A DNA stretch of 64,000 nt from an uncultured Acetatifactor sp. (GCA_910579755.1 CAJTVB010000013.1:1-64000), one strand, 5' to 3'. Positions 41,927 through 50,189 are shown, counted from the stretch's first letter. Numbers and translations are program-made. Notes: a model not told the origin generated them from the sequence alone.

Positions 41927-42376
41927 TCAGCAATCCTTCTTCTCCCTGCACTCTGAGCAATAGCCGTACAGCTCCAGCCGATGGCCGGTAACCGTAAAAT
42001 CTCCCGTGTCCTTCTCCAGCGAAATATGAGCAAAGGGACAGTGTGACAGAGGAATCCGTCTGTGGCACTCCAGGCATACCGCATAATGGGTATGATTCTC
42101 CCTGATCAGCGAATAGGCGGCGGCCCCGTCCCGGGTCCAGACCGTTTTCTCCACCAGCCCCTTTTCTTCAAAAACCGCCAGAATCCTGTAAATAGTGGAA
42201 GGTGCATACTCCGCTCCTCCCTCCCCTTTTTGAGCCAGCTGATAAATCTGTGCGGCGTTCAGCGGCTCCGCCGCCTGGGAGAGGATTTCATACACACGCT
42301 TTCTCTGTCTCGTCCATTTCAATCCCCGGGGGAATTCCGGGTTCATCTGTTCATCCTCTTTATTCATACCTGTCAT
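41927..42376 (-). CDS. Fur family metalloregulator
   Basis: The 149-residue protein has a winged-helix DNA-binding half (RQRKRVYEILSQAAEPLNAAQIYQL, YAPSTIYRILAVFEEKGLVE) and a metal-binding half with HTHYAVCLECHRRIP and YGYCSECREKKDC. The two CxxC pairs form the structural zinc site of Fur/Zur proteins. Whether it senses Fe, Zn or Mn cannot be told from the sequence. It starts 15 bp after the transporter gene and ends 19 bp before the GTPase-NYN gene. The palindrome over the operon promoter (43318-43352) is a natural target, implying autoregulation. Confidence 0.9.
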   Translation of the reverse strand: MTGMNKEDEQMNPEFPRGLKWTRQRKRVYEILSQAAEPLNAAQIYQLAQKGEGGAEYAPSTIYRILAVFEEKGLVEKTVWTRDGAAAYSLIRENHTHYAVCLECHRRIPLSHCPFAHISLEKDTGDFTVTGHRLELYGYCSECREKKDC

Positions 42377-42391
42377 TTTCTGCCGGACTCC

Positions 42392-43264
42392 TTATAAAAT
42401 CCACTCTATCACAATTCCCGCCAAAACGCCAATACTATACAGCAGACCCAGGAGCTTTAAATTTTCTCTCCGATTGTGGTTTACCCTGAATAATACCAGC
42501 AGGCCGATTCCGCTTCCTGTGAGCAGACCGGCCATGGCGGCGCCGATTCCGATCACACCCTTCAGATAAAGCTGCGTAATCACTACAGAACCGGCACAAT
42601 TGGGAAGCAGTCCTACTATTCCGGCCAGTATGGGGCCTGCCGCCGGATTGTTCAGAATCATGCTCTCCAACGCCTCTTCTCCCGCCCAAAACAAAATCAG
42701 GTTCAGCCCAAAAGTAATCAACAGGATAAAAAATGCGATCCGGGCCGTATGAACCAGCGCCGCACTCCAGATTCCTTTCTCACAGCGGCAATGCCCCTGC
42801 TCACAGAATTCGTGGATATGCTCCTGACCAGGCAGATCCCGTTCCTGCAGGCTTTGACCCTTCCTCTCCTTTTTCCTTCTTCCGAAAAGATCAATGGCCA
42901 GCCCTGCCCCCATGCCGATCAGAGCCTTTCCCAGCAGAATCTGCAAAATAAGCCCCACCGGCGCCTTCTCGGAAATCAGCACCGGCAGCATCTCGTCTGA
43001 GGTAGACAGATAAATAGCGATCAGGGTGCCCCGGGTGATCACATGCCCCGCATAAAGATTGGAAGCCGCCGCAGAAAAGCCGCACTGGGGCACCGCCCCC
43101 AGCCCGGCTCCGATCACCGGGCCCAGCCGTCCCGCCCGCTTTACTAAAGCCTCCGTCCTTCCGCCGGCCCTGTGTTCCAGATATTCCATAGCCGCATAGG
43201 TCAAAAATAAAAAAGGAAGCAGCTTTGCCACATCCAGCAATGTATCCAAAATAACCTCTGACAT
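42392..43264 (-). CDS. ArsP_2-type putative heavy-metal exporter
   Basis: The 290-residue protein has nine to ten membrane helices in two related halves, each with a proline-cysteine motif: GAGLGAVPQCGFSAAASNLY and AGIVGLLPNCAGSVVITQLY. This is the PF11449 family, described as a putative heavy-metal or manganese transporter. Between the halves is a cytoplasmic loop rich in His and Cys (EHIHEFCEQGHCRCEKG, about residues 148-165) that looks metal-binding. It leads the operon and lies behind a promoter overlapped by a Fur-like palindrome. The transported ion and direction are not established. Confidence 0.85.
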   Translation of the reverse strand: MSEVILDTLLDVAKLLPFLFLTYAAMEYLEHRAGGRTEALVKRAGRLGPVIGAGLGAVPQCGFSAAASNLYAGHVITRGTLIAIYLSTSDEMLPVLISEKAPVGLILQILLGKALIGMGAGLAIDLFGRRKKERKGQSLQERDLPGQEHIHEFCEQGHCRCEKGIWSAALVHTARIAFFILLITFGLNLILFWAGEEALESMILNNPAAGPILAGIVGLLPNCAGSVVITQLYLKGVIGIGAAMAGLLTGSGIGLLVLFRVNHNRRENLKLLGLLYSIGVLAGIVIEWIL

Positions 43265-43317
43265 ATTCTTCCTTTCAGCCCGTCCCTTATATGACGATCA
43301 ACATAGTCAAAAATATA

Positions 43318-43352
43318 TTCCAGATGCAAATGCGACTCATTTGCATCTGGAA
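43318..43352. promoter_or_regulatory. 35-bp palindrome over the transcription start, candidate Fur/Zur operator
   Basis: TTCCAGATGCAAATG and CATTTGCATCTGGAA are perfect 15-bp arms with a 5-bp centre. The site starts 5 bp past the -10 box of the transporter operon, so a bound repressor would block initiation. The core TGCAAATG/CATTTGCA is of the style of Fur-superfamily boxes, but the exact class is inference. Confidence 0.7.
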
Positions 43353-43356
43353 TGTT

Positions 43357-43385
43357 ATAATACTTCCCGGACACGCTTTTGTCAA
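43357..43385 (-). promoter_or_regulatory. Sigma-A promoter of the transporter-fur-GTPase/NYN operon
   Basis: TTGACA (43380-43385) and TATTAT (43357-43362) on the minus strand with 17-bp spacing, about 95 bp ahead of the transporter ATG. Confidence 0.82.
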
Positions 43386-43397
43386 GCCCTGTTTTAC

Positions 43398-43446
43398 AAA
43401 AAAACACCCCGCTGCGAAACGAATGCTTCGTAACGGGGTGTTTTTT
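43398..43446. terminator. Bidirectional terminator after the cysteine-rich surface protein gene
   Basis: The arms AAAAAACACCCCG and CGGGGTGTTTTTT enclose a 22-nt loop that itself contains a short ACGAA/TTCGT stem. It begins about 35 bp after the stop at 43482 and ends next to the -35 box of the following operon. Confidence 0.85.
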
Positions 43447-43481
43447 ATAAAACTTTAGCAGGGTTTAAGAGCAAACTGGGC

Positions 43482-44906
43482 TTACTGCACATAAGCAAAA
43501 AATGTTTCGCCCACCGAATAAATCTTAACCTGGCTGGTCACGTTTCTGTCCATACGAAGTCCGCAACCATCGCAGTTTCCGTCTCCATTGGCGTCAGCAC
43601 AATTCACATCGCCGCTGGGAGCACCTACAACTGTGATCTCATTGCAGTCCTTGCAGTGAGTAACCTGATAGGACTGATGAGTCATAGCTGTATTCCTCAG
43701 ATAAGTATCTGCATAAGCAGTTACTGTCTTTGTAGCATGAGGAATCATAGGCAGATCCACATATACTTCCTTACCGCAGGTATCGCAGTGACCGTATGCC
43801 TGGCCCTTTGTGGTGCAGGTAGCTGCCTTTACAACATTAGGCTGTCCAGCCATCTTGTGATCCAGAGGAGCACGATCCTTCTTCTCTGTATATTTGTGGC
43901 AATTCTTGCACTGATAAATATCATAGCCACGATCCTCCAGCTTACAGCTCTTGGAACCTACAGACTTAATGGGATTGGGATCCAGCTCATGCTTAAGCTT
44001 CGGAACCACCTGGTCAACGTGCTGACCGCATCTGGTACAGGTATACCGCATCAGTCCGTCGTCAGTACAGGTTGCATGCTTAATATACATATTGCCGGTT
44101 TCCGGAGCAACATGCTGAGCCGGAAGAGTTTCTCTCCATATTACATCGCAATATACTTCATGACCATCCACTATCACAGGCTCGGTTCCGATCCAGTTGC
44201 CGTCGGCATCATATTTGTTCTTCAAAAGTTTTTCTTTGCAAAGCCATTCCCTGTAACCTGCTTCTGTACAAGTAGGATTTAATTCGCTCTTCAACTCCCC
44301 TTTGCTGTGTGACACATGATCTGTAGGTTGCTCAGTTGCAGGAGGTGTTGTAGGCTGCTCAGTTGCAGGGGGTGTTGTAGGAGGCGTTGTAGGCTTGCTT
44401 CCAGAATTGTTCTTTACTGCAGGCGCTGCTGTCTGAATGCTTCCGCCGGGTCTGCCTTCCTTTCTGCCGTAGTCAATGTAGTGCTGCGCGATCGCTGCAT
44501 AATCTTCACCGAAAGCCGCCTTCACATCAGGATTCTTGCTTGCATAATCGGCCAGATCAAACAGAACGCCCGTCATCCTCTTTTCTTTAATTCCATAGGT
44601 AAGAAAATGATCTACATAGGCATCCCAGTCGTCACCGAAAGCCGCATTCAGATCCGCATATGCATTACGGTAAGCCACGACATCAAGAATCGGGCTCATG
44701 GTACGTCCTTCCTTGGCACCATTCGTCAGGAAGTGCTCCAGAAGCGCCTCCTCGTTTGTTCCGTAAGCAGCCTTCAGATCGCTGTACTGTCCGGCATAAT
44801 AGCTGGCATCAAACACATCTTCTACGCCTGCAGCAGATACGCTCAAAGCGCTGCCTGCCAACAGAGCAACTGCCAACGAAAATGCCAAAAACTTTTTCCT
44901 TTTCAT
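43482..44906 (-). CDS. Secreted repeat protein with cysteine-rich C-terminal region
   Basis: The 474-residue protein has a signal peptide (KRKKFLAFSLAVALLAGSAL, then SVSAAG). Three repeats of about 42 residues follow (FDASYYAGQYSDLKAAYG, YRNAYADLNAAFGDDW, YASKNPDVKAAFGEDY, each ending near HFLTNGAKEGR or HYIDYGRKEGR), a repeat type common in Lachnospiraceae surface proteins. A Pro/Thr linker with TTPPATEQP repeats leads to a C-terminal half with many C-X2-C pairs (TCTRCG, CKNCHKY, HCDTCGKE, CDGCGLR), like small zinc-ribbon or disulfide modules. There is no LPXTG or membrane anchor. ATG 44906 follows AGAGGACG. Function unknown. Confidence 0.85.
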   Translation of the reverse strand: MKRKKFLAFSLAVALLAGSALSVSAAGVEDVFDASYYAGQYSDLKAAYGTNEEALLEHFLTNGAKEGRTMSPILDVVAYRNAYADLNAAFGDDWDAYVDHFLTYGIKEKRMTGVLFDLADYASKNPDVKAAFGEDYAAIAQHYIDYGRKEGRPGGSIQTAAPAVKNNSGSKPTTPPTTPPATEQPTTPPATEQPTDHVSHSKGELKSELNPTCTEAGYREWLCKEKLLKNKYDADGNWIGTEPVIVDGHEVYCDVIWRETLPAQHVAPETGNMYIKHATCTDDGLMRYTCTRCGQHVDQVVPKLKHELDPNPIKSVGSKSCKLEDRGYDIYQCKNCHKYTEKKDRAPLDHKMAGQPNVVKAATCTTKGQAYGHCDTCGKEVYVDLPMIPHATKTVTAYADTYLRNTAMTHQSYQVTHCKDCNEITVVGAPSGDVNCADANGDGNCDGCGLRMDRNVTSQVKIYSVGETFFAYVQ

Positions 44907-44986
44907 TATTCGTCCTCTTCCTTTCTTCAAAGAATGGTAATTATGTATTTGTGAATCGTTCCCTGCCAAAGCCGCTTCACGATCAT

Positions 44987-45015
44987 ATAATAACATCTAT
45001 TGTTGTAATTTGCAA
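44987..45015 (-). promoter_or_regulatory. Putative sigma-A promoter of the surface protein gene
   Basis: TTGCAA (45010-45015) and TATTAT (44987-44992) on the minus strand with 17-bp spacing. Confidence 0.6.
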
Positions 45016-45023
45016 GGGGTTTT

Positions 45024-45040
45024 ATTCGCTATTGGCGAAT
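45024..45040. promoter_or_regulatory. Inverted repeat between the surface protein and XRE genes, candidate XRE operator
   Basis: ATTCGC-TATTG-GCGAAT is a perfect 6-bp inverted repeat 8 bp upstream of the surface gene's -35 box. Three CGATAA motifs (45054, 45080, 45100) follow on the XRE side. Control of both genes by the XRE protein is inference. Confidence 0.45.
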
Positions 45041-45125
45041 TTTTTTCATCTTTCGATAATCCGAATAAAACAGATAATGCGATAAAATATAAATGAATAC
45101 GATAAAAAAGGAGGAAATGGGAAAC

Positions 45126-45473
45126 ATGGATGCTAACGACCTGAGGTTAGCCGTCGGCGAAAGGGTTCGCAATTACCGTATGTCAAATCACTGCACACAG
45201 GCATACTTTGCAGAAATGATTGATATCTCTGTAAATTTCCTATCCGAAATTGAAAACGGTAAAAAAGGAATGTCCCAGGAAACGCTTTATAAACTCTGTG
45301 AGCATTTCGATCTTTCCGCAGATTACATCCTTTTTGGGAAAACCGTTCCACAGAGCGAATCCGAATCTACGAAACGCATTTCCGAAGTAGCCCAGACCCT
45401 GAACGATGCCGAATTAAATACTCTGATTGATTTTCTGGTCTCTCTGCGCAAATTGCGAAGCTTTTCAATATAA
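45126..45473 (+). CDS. XRE family helix-turn-helix regulator
   Basis: The 115-residue protein has a Cro/CI-type DNA-binding domain in its first 65 residues (VGERVRNYRMSNHCTQAYFAEMIDISVNFLSEIENGKKG, in two parts QAYFAEMIDIS and NFLSEIENGKKG). A short acidic C-terminal helix follows (ISEVAQTLNDAELNTLIDFL). I take ATG 45126 with AAGGAGG 11 nt upstream; ATG 45117 and 45093 are in-frame alternatives with poorer sites. It is divergent from the secreted protein gene. The gene's end lies in a tandem repeat. Confidence 0.85.
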   Translation: MDANDLRLAVGERVRNYRMSNHCTQAYFAEMIDISVNFLSEIENGKKGMSQETLYKLCEHFDLSADYILFGKTVPQSESESTKRISEVAQTLNDAELNTLIDFLVSLRKLRSFSI

Positions 45474-45499
45474 AAGCAATATAAAAGCAATATAAAAGC
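45467..45499 (+). repeat. Three tandem copies of an 11-bp unit at the end of the XRE gene
   Basis: AATATAAAAGC is repeated three times without error. The first copy supplies the last codon and the TAA stop, so slippage here would not alter the protein. Confidence 0.9.
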
Positions 45500-45515
45500 C
45501 TGCAGGAAATAATTC

Positions 45516-45545
45516 TTGACAGCCCCATTCCTTATGCCGTATAGT
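45516..45545 (+). promoter_or_regulatory. Sigma-A promoter of the TPP riboswitch-thiT unit
   Basis: TTGACA (45516-45521) and TATAGT (45540-45545) with 18-bp spacing, just upstream of the aptamer. Confidence 0.75.
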
Positions 45546-45561
45546 AGCTTTTGAATATAGC

Positions 45562-45660
45562 AACCGCTAGGGGAGCACATCGCTGAGATTGAAACAGCAT
45601 CCTGCTGTTTTCTGACCCTCACTACTTGAACCGGGTAATACCGGCGTAAGGAAGCAATGC
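45562..45660 (+). ncRNA. TPP riboswitch (THI element)
   Basis: The conserved aptamer parts are present in order: AGGGGAGC, CGCTGAGATTGAAA, GACCCTCACTACTTGAACC, GGGTAATACCGGCGTAAGGA. It binds thiamine pyrophosphate and lies 130 bp before thiT, a thiamine uptake gene, the expected target. Confidence 0.93.
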
Positions 45661-45759
45661 AGTATATTCTGTCCGCGGAAAGCGCATATAACACAGGCGT
45701 TATGGTTTGTGGTATCCTTTGGGTTTCTTCCGGCGTATGGAATTTCTGCCGATGTCGTC

Positions 45760-45790
45760 CCTCCTAAGCCACACTTAAGGAGGTTTTTTT
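45760..45790 (+). promoter_or_regulatory. Riboswitch expression platform: hairpin covering the thiT ribosome site, followed by seven T
   Basis: CCTCC-TAAG pairs with CTTAAGGAGG, the strong ribosome site of thiT, and TTTTTTT precedes the ATG at 45791 directly. The same stem could stop transcription or hide the ribosome site when TPP is bound. Confidence 0.7.
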
Positions 45791-46345
45791 ATGAGCAAAA
45801 ATGTCTTTACTGTCAAAAAGCTGGTTTTCTGTGCCATGGCCATCGCCCTTGCCACGGTGATCTGTGCGGCAATCAAGCTGCCTTCTCTGCCCAATGGAGG
45901 CTCCGTCACCCTGTTTTCCATGCTGATCATCTGCCTGGCCGGTTACTGGTACGGCCCCGTCCCGGGATTGATCTGTGCCGTGGCTTTCGGTATCCTGCAG
46001 TTTATCGTCGGCCCTTATTTCGTCCATCCTCTCCAGGTGCTGCTGGATTATCCCCTGGCCTTTGGCGCCCTGGGACTGTCAGGCTTTTTCTCCAATAAAA
46101 AGCATGGACTCCTGCTGGGCTACATAGCGGGAGTCCTGGGACGTTTTATTTTTCATGAAATTTCGGGATTTATTTTCTACACGGAATATGTGGGAAATGT
46201 TGAAGGGAATCTGTTGGCAATTCTGGCCTCAACGGTCTATAACCTGAGCTATCTTCTGCCGGAGATGATCATCACCCTTATCCTGCTGGCCCTTCCCCCT
46301 GTGGAAAAAGCCATGGCCAGAGTCAAATCAATGGCACAGGCATAA
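45791..46345 (+). CDS. thiT: Energy-coupled thiamine transporter ThiT
   Basis: ThiT is the thiamine-binding S component that works with a shared ECF energizing module. The 184-residue protein has six hydrophobic helices and the family features AGYWYGPVPGLICAVAFGIL, YPLAFGALGLSGFF and GRFIFHEISGFIFYTEY; the last contains the loop near the thiamine site. The start ATG has AAGGAGG seven T's upstream. Expression is controlled by the TPP riboswitch. The EcfA/EcfT genes are not in this window and must be elsewhere. Confidence 0.94.
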   Translation: MSKNVFTVKKLVFCAMAIALATVICAAIKLPSLPNGGSVTLFSMLIICLAGYWYGPVPGLICAVAFGILQFIVGPYFVHPLQVLLDYPLAFGALGLSGFFSNKKHGLLLGYIAGVLGRFIFHEISGFIFYTEYVGNVEGNLLAILASTVYNLSYLLPEMIITLILLALPPVEKAMARVKSMAQA

Positions 46346-46358
46346 ACGATATATTTGG

Positions 46359-46386
46359 GGCCGGCCTTCCTTCCGGAAAGCCGGCC
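46359..46386. terminator. Bidirectional terminator between thiT and the acetyltransferase gene
   Basis: GGCCGGC and GCCGGCC pair, extended by CTT/AAA, around a short loop. CTCTCTTTT follows on the plus strand. It separates two convergent genes. Confidence 0.75.
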
Positions 46387-46395
46387 TCTCTTTTA

Positions 46396-46953
46396 CTATT
46401 TTCTGATCCAGTATCCGTCGTAAGCATAGCCTGTCTTTCCAATCAGCAAATGCTCTGACCTGACAAACCCGGCTCTGGAAACGGCTTTCATTCTTTCTAC
46501 TGCATATATGGGAACCTTGGTTATGGCTGCGTCACAGCCCAGCATTTCCGGTATTTGAGGTGCTATAAGCGTACAAATATCATATAACACATCTTCTTTC
46601 TCATAGTCGCTTCGCACATCAACCCTTAAAATCCCCATATGATTAAACGGATCCTCAGAAATCCTTAAGCATAATTCGACGGTTCCGATTACCGCTGATG
46701 CCTCTTTGTCAACAATGGAAAGCCTCACAAACCAGCCGTTTTCATATGACAGCTTCCAAAAGTCCAGCGCTTCTCTCATTCTTTCGCCGGTTGCATAATA
46801 AAAATTGTCTCCGTCACAATTATCGCTGTTGAAAAACGGAAGAGCATTTTTATCGCTGTAAACCTTCAGCAAATCGTCACAATCCTGATTCTGAACCGGT
46901 CTTAATATAAATCTGCCGCTTTCCAGCACAGGACATTCCTCATAAATGTTCAA
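46396..46953 (-). CDS. GNAT family N-acetyltransferase
   Basis: The 185-residue protein has the layout of RimJ/RimL-type acetyltransferases: SGRFILRPVQNQDCDDLLKVY at the start, SAVIGTVELCLR in the central strand and a C-terminal AVERMKAVSRAGFVRSEHLL. The usual acetyl-CoA loop (RxxGxG/A) is not clearly conserved, so activity is uncertain. I chose the TTG start at 46953 because GGAGG lies eight bases upstream; no ATG fits. Substrate unknown. It follows valS by only 29 bp. Confidence 0.78.
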   Translation of the reverse strand: MNIYEECPVLESGRFILRPVQNQDCDDLLKVYSDKNALPFFNSDNCDGDNFYYATGERMREALDFWKLSYENGWFVRLSIVDKEASAVIGTVELCLRISEDPFNHMGILRVDVRSDYEKEDVLYDICTLIAPQIPEMLGCDAAITKVPIYAVERMKAVSRAGFVRSEHLLIGKTGYAYDGYWIRK

Positions 46954-46982
46954 GTTTATTCCCTCCTTCCGATCCGGCCTCC

Positions 46983-49655
46983 TTATCGCAGCTGCTCCAG
47001 TCTGGCGTCCACCTGTTCCTTCATCTTTGTATATTTGGCAAGCTTCTCCTTCTCCTCGGCGATCTTGGCCTCCGGAGCCTTGGACAGGAATCGCTCATTG
47101 GACAGCATACCGTTGACCCGGGCCAGCTCTCCCTCCAGGCGCTTCTGCTCCTTCTCCAGACGCTGCAGCTCTTGGGCAATATCCACCAGGTCCGCAAAAG
47201 GAATGTACAGGGTTGCGCCGGGGATCACCACGGACACCGCATCCGGATCTATCCCGGCCTTGTCCATCTGAAGAACCACCTCGCTGGCCGAGGCAAGAGC
47301 TGCAAAGAACAGCTTTCCTTCCTCAAAGTCATCCAGGATCTCCTTGTCCTGGCTGACCACATGGACGCTGGCTTTCCGGCCCGGAGCCACATTCATTTCA
47401 CTGCGCACATTCCGGATTCCCCGCACGGCCTCCTTGATGATCTCGATGGCCTTTTCCTCCTTCGGAAAGCTTCGCTCCTCCAGATACTCAGGCCATCTGC
47501 TGATCATGATGGATTCGGAATGCTCCTCCTCCATTTCCCGGAGAGTGCAGTAAATTTCCTCGGTGATAAAGGGCATATACGGGTGAAGCAGCTTCAGGGC
47601 ATCCGTCAGCACGGTCTTTAAGGTCCACAGCGCCGCGTTCTGGCTGACGGCATCGTCGGTGTTATACAGCCTGGGCTTTACCATTTCAATATACCAGTCG
47701 CAGAATTCATCCCAGATGAAATCATACACCTTCTGCACCGCGATCCCAAGCTCGAAGTTCTCCATATTGTCGGTGGCATCCTTCACTAAAGTGTTCAGCC
47801 GGGAAAGGATCCATCTGTCCACAGGCTGCAGCTCCTGTGCGGAGGGAACCGTCACCGTCTTCCCATCCATGTTCATCATGATAAAGCGGGAGGCGTTCCA
47901 CACCTTGTTGGCAAAATTGCGGCTGTTCTCCACCCTCTCATAATAAAAGCGCATATCGTTGCCCGGGGCATTGCCTGTGATCAGTGTCAGCCGCAGGGCG
48001 TCCGCGCCGTACTTCTCTATGATTTCCAAAGGATCGATGCCGTTGCCCAAAGATTTGGACATTTTTCGTCCCTGACCGTCTCTGACAAGCCCGTGGAACA
48101 GCACGGTATGAAAAGGCTTTTCTCCCATATGCTCATAGCCGGAAAAGATCATGCGGATAACCCAGAAGAAGATAATATCATAGCCTGTCACCAGTACATC
48201 CGTGGGATAGAAATATTTCAGCTCCTCGGTCTGTTCGGGCCACCCTAACGTCTCAAAGGGCCACAGGGCAGAGGAAAACCAGGTATCCAGCGTGTCGGGA
48301 TCCTGTGTCAGATGAGTGCACCCGCACTTGGGGCACTGCTGCGGCGCCTCTCCCGCCACCACGCACTCTCCGCATTCATCGCAGTAATAGGCGGGAATCC
48401 GGTGTCCCCACCAGAGCTGCCGGCTGATACACCAATCCCGGATATTGTCCGTCCAGTTAAAATATGTCTTCTCCATTCTCTCGGGAATCAGCCGGATCTC
48501 TCCGTTTTTCACCGCCTCCGCCGCAGGCTTTATCAGCTCCTCCATTTTCACGAACCACTGCTCCTTCACCAGCGGTTCAACGGTGGTCTTGCAACGGTCA
48601 TGCGTCCCCACATTGTGCGTATAATCCTCGATCTTTACCAGAAGCCCCATCGCTTCCAGCTCCTTTACAATGGCCCTTCTGGCCTCATAGCGGTCCATAC
48701 CCGCAAATTTTCCGCCGTTTTCGTTGATAGAGGCATTGTCGTTCATCACATTGATCACCGGCAGGCCGTGACGCTTTCCTACCTCAAAGTCATTGGGATC
48801 ATGGGCGGGCGTGATTTTCACCACGCCGGTGCCGAACTCTCTGTCCACATAGGTGTCCGTAACCACGGGAATCACCCGGTTCATCAGAGGCAGCATTACG
48901 CTTTTCCCGATCAGGTGGCTGTAGCGCTCATCCTCCGGATGAATGGCCACAGCCGTGTCCCCCAGCATGGTCTCGGGACGGGTGGTGGCAAAGGTCAGAA
49001 ATTCCGTATCGCTGGGCGTTCCGTCCTCCTTCATCACAGGATATTTGATATGCCACAGATGCCCTGCCTGCTCCTGGTATTCCACCTCCGCGTCGGAAAT
49101 GGAGGTATTACACACCGGGCACCAGTTGATGATCCGGGCGCCCTTGTAGATATATCCTTTCTCATGCATCTTTACAAAGACTTCCGTCACGGCTCTGTTG
49201 CAGCCCTCGTCCATAGTGAAACGCTCCCTGTCCCAGTCACAGGAGGATCCCATCTTCTTTAGCTGGGAGATAATACGCCCGCCGTATTCCTTCTTCCACT
49301 CCCAGGCTCTCTCCAGAAATTTCTCCCGGCCCAGGTCATGCTTGTCGATACCTTCCTCCTTCAGTTTTTCCGTGATCCGCACCTCCGTGGCGATGGAGGC
49401 ATGATCCGTACCCGGCTGCCACAGGGCATTGTATCCCTGCATCCGCTTAAACCGGATCAGAATATCCTGCATGGTGTTGTCCAGCGCATGGCCCATGTGC
49501 AGCTGACCCGTAATATTTGGCGGGGGAATCACAATGGTGAAGGGTGTTTTGGAATGATCCACCTGTGCGTGAAAATACTTTTTGTCAAGCCACTTCTGAT
49601 ACAGTCTGTCCTCCAGACCCGATGGGTCGTAGGTTTTTGCCAGTTCTTTTCCCAT
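46983..49655 (-). CDS. valS: Valyl-tRNA synthetase
   Basis: ValS charges tRNA-Val and edits misactivated threonine. The 890-residue class I synthetase has the signature PPNITGQLHMGHALDN (HMGH at 53-56) and KMSKSLGNGIDP near 535, an editing domain (TTRPETMLGDTAVAIHP), and a C-terminal coiled coil (LQRLEKEQKRLEGELARVNG) that contacts the tRNA. The start follows AAAGGAG. A T-box leader of about 385 nt precedes it, so transcription should rise when uncharged tRNA-Val builds up. Confidence 0.97.
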   Translation of the reverse strand: MGKELAKTYDPSGLEDRLYQKWLDKKYFHAQVDHSKTPFTIVIPPPNITGQLHMGHALDNTMQDILIRFKRMQGYNALWQPGTDHASIATEVRITEKLKEEGIDKHDLGREKFLERAWEWKKEYGGRIISQLKKMGSSCDWDRERFTMDEGCNRAVTEVFVKMHEKGYIYKGARIINWCPVCNTSISDAEVEYQEQAGHLWHIKYPVMKEDGTPSDTEFLTFATTRPETMLGDTAVAIHPEDERYSHLIGKSVMLPLMNRVIPVVTDTYVDREFGTGVVKITPAHDPNDFEVGKRHGLPVINVMNDNASINENGGKFAGMDRYEARRAIVKELEAMGLLVKIEDYTHNVGTHDRCKTTVEPLVKEQWFVKMEELIKPAAEAVKNGEIRLIPERMEKTYFNWTDNIRDWCISRQLWWGHRIPAYYCDECGECVVAGEAPQQCPKCGCTHLTQDPDTLDTWFSSALWPFETLGWPEQTEELKYFYPTDVLVTGYDIIFFWVIRMIFSGYEHMGEKPFHTVLFHGLVRDGQGRKMSKSLGNGIDPLEIIEKYGADALRLTLITGNAPGNDMRFYYERVENSRNFANKVWNASRFIMMNMDGKTVTVPSAQELQPVDRWILSRLNTLVKDATDNMENFELGIAVQKVYDFIWDEFCDWYIEMVKPRLYNTDDAVSQNAALWTLKTVLTDALKLLHPYMPFITEEIYCTLREMEEEHSESIMISRWPEYLEERSFPKEEKAIEIIKEAVRGIRNVRSEMNVAPGRKASVHVVSQDKEILDDFEEGKLFFAALASASEVVLQMDKAGIDPDAVSVVIPGATLYIPFADLVDIAQELQRLEKEQKRLEGELARVNGMLSNERFLSKAPEAKIAEEKEKLAKYTKMKEQVDARLEQLR

Positions 49656-49755
49656 TTTTTCTCCTTTCCTGATCCCGGCCTCTTACCGGGCCGCTTTGCG
49701 GCAGATACCGCATCCCTGAGATGTTCCTGCACACTGAAAAAAATTTTCCGGTACG

Positions 49756-50128
49756 AAAAAACACCCTCTGCCGGCCTAAACCGACAAAGGGCGTCATAAA
49801 CGCGGTACCACCTTTGTTCACAGCAAAACTCTCCTGCTGCCTCATGGAACTTCCAACAAAGTCCTATCCTATAACGGGGATAAATCGTGAAGACTTACGG
49901 CCTGCGGCTTTAGTACGGACTATTTCCCGCCTGTCCCTGATTCCCATTTGCTGGGAGGGATGCATACCGCCTGCTTTGGCTCCTCCGGCTCGGAAGCTAC
50001 CTTCCCCATCCCTTCCTTCAAACGGCCTCTCAGCGTCCGCCTGCGTTTCTGCATTCTGCAGGCCCGGACAGCCGTCCTCTCTGGCAAGGGGCGACGGGTA
50101 CTCCTCTTCGTCATCGCCTTTTTGCTAT
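49756..50128 (-). ncRNA. T-box leader of valS
   Basis: On the minus strand the T-box sequence AGGTGGTACCGCG (49801-49813) is followed by a terminator hairpin CGCCCTTTGTCGG / CCGGCAGAGGGTG (49762-49793) and a run of six T. The leader, from the promoter at 50135, is about 370 nt and fills the 534-bp gap between valS and the ABC exporter gene. I could not place the specifier codon with certainty; valine is inferred from the downstream gene. Confidence 0.92.
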
Positions 50129-50134
50129 ATTGAA

Positions 50135-50163
50135 ACTATAATTGATGGAGACGCCGTTGTCAA
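50135..50163 (-). promoter_or_regulatory. Sigma-A promoter of the valS T-box leader
   Basis: TTGACA (50158-50163) and TATAGT (50135-50140) on the minus strand with 17-bp spacing, 27 bp downstream of the ABC exporter gene stop. Confidence 0.85.
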
Positions 50164-50189
50164 GGAAAAAATACTCAAGTTTTCGTCTC

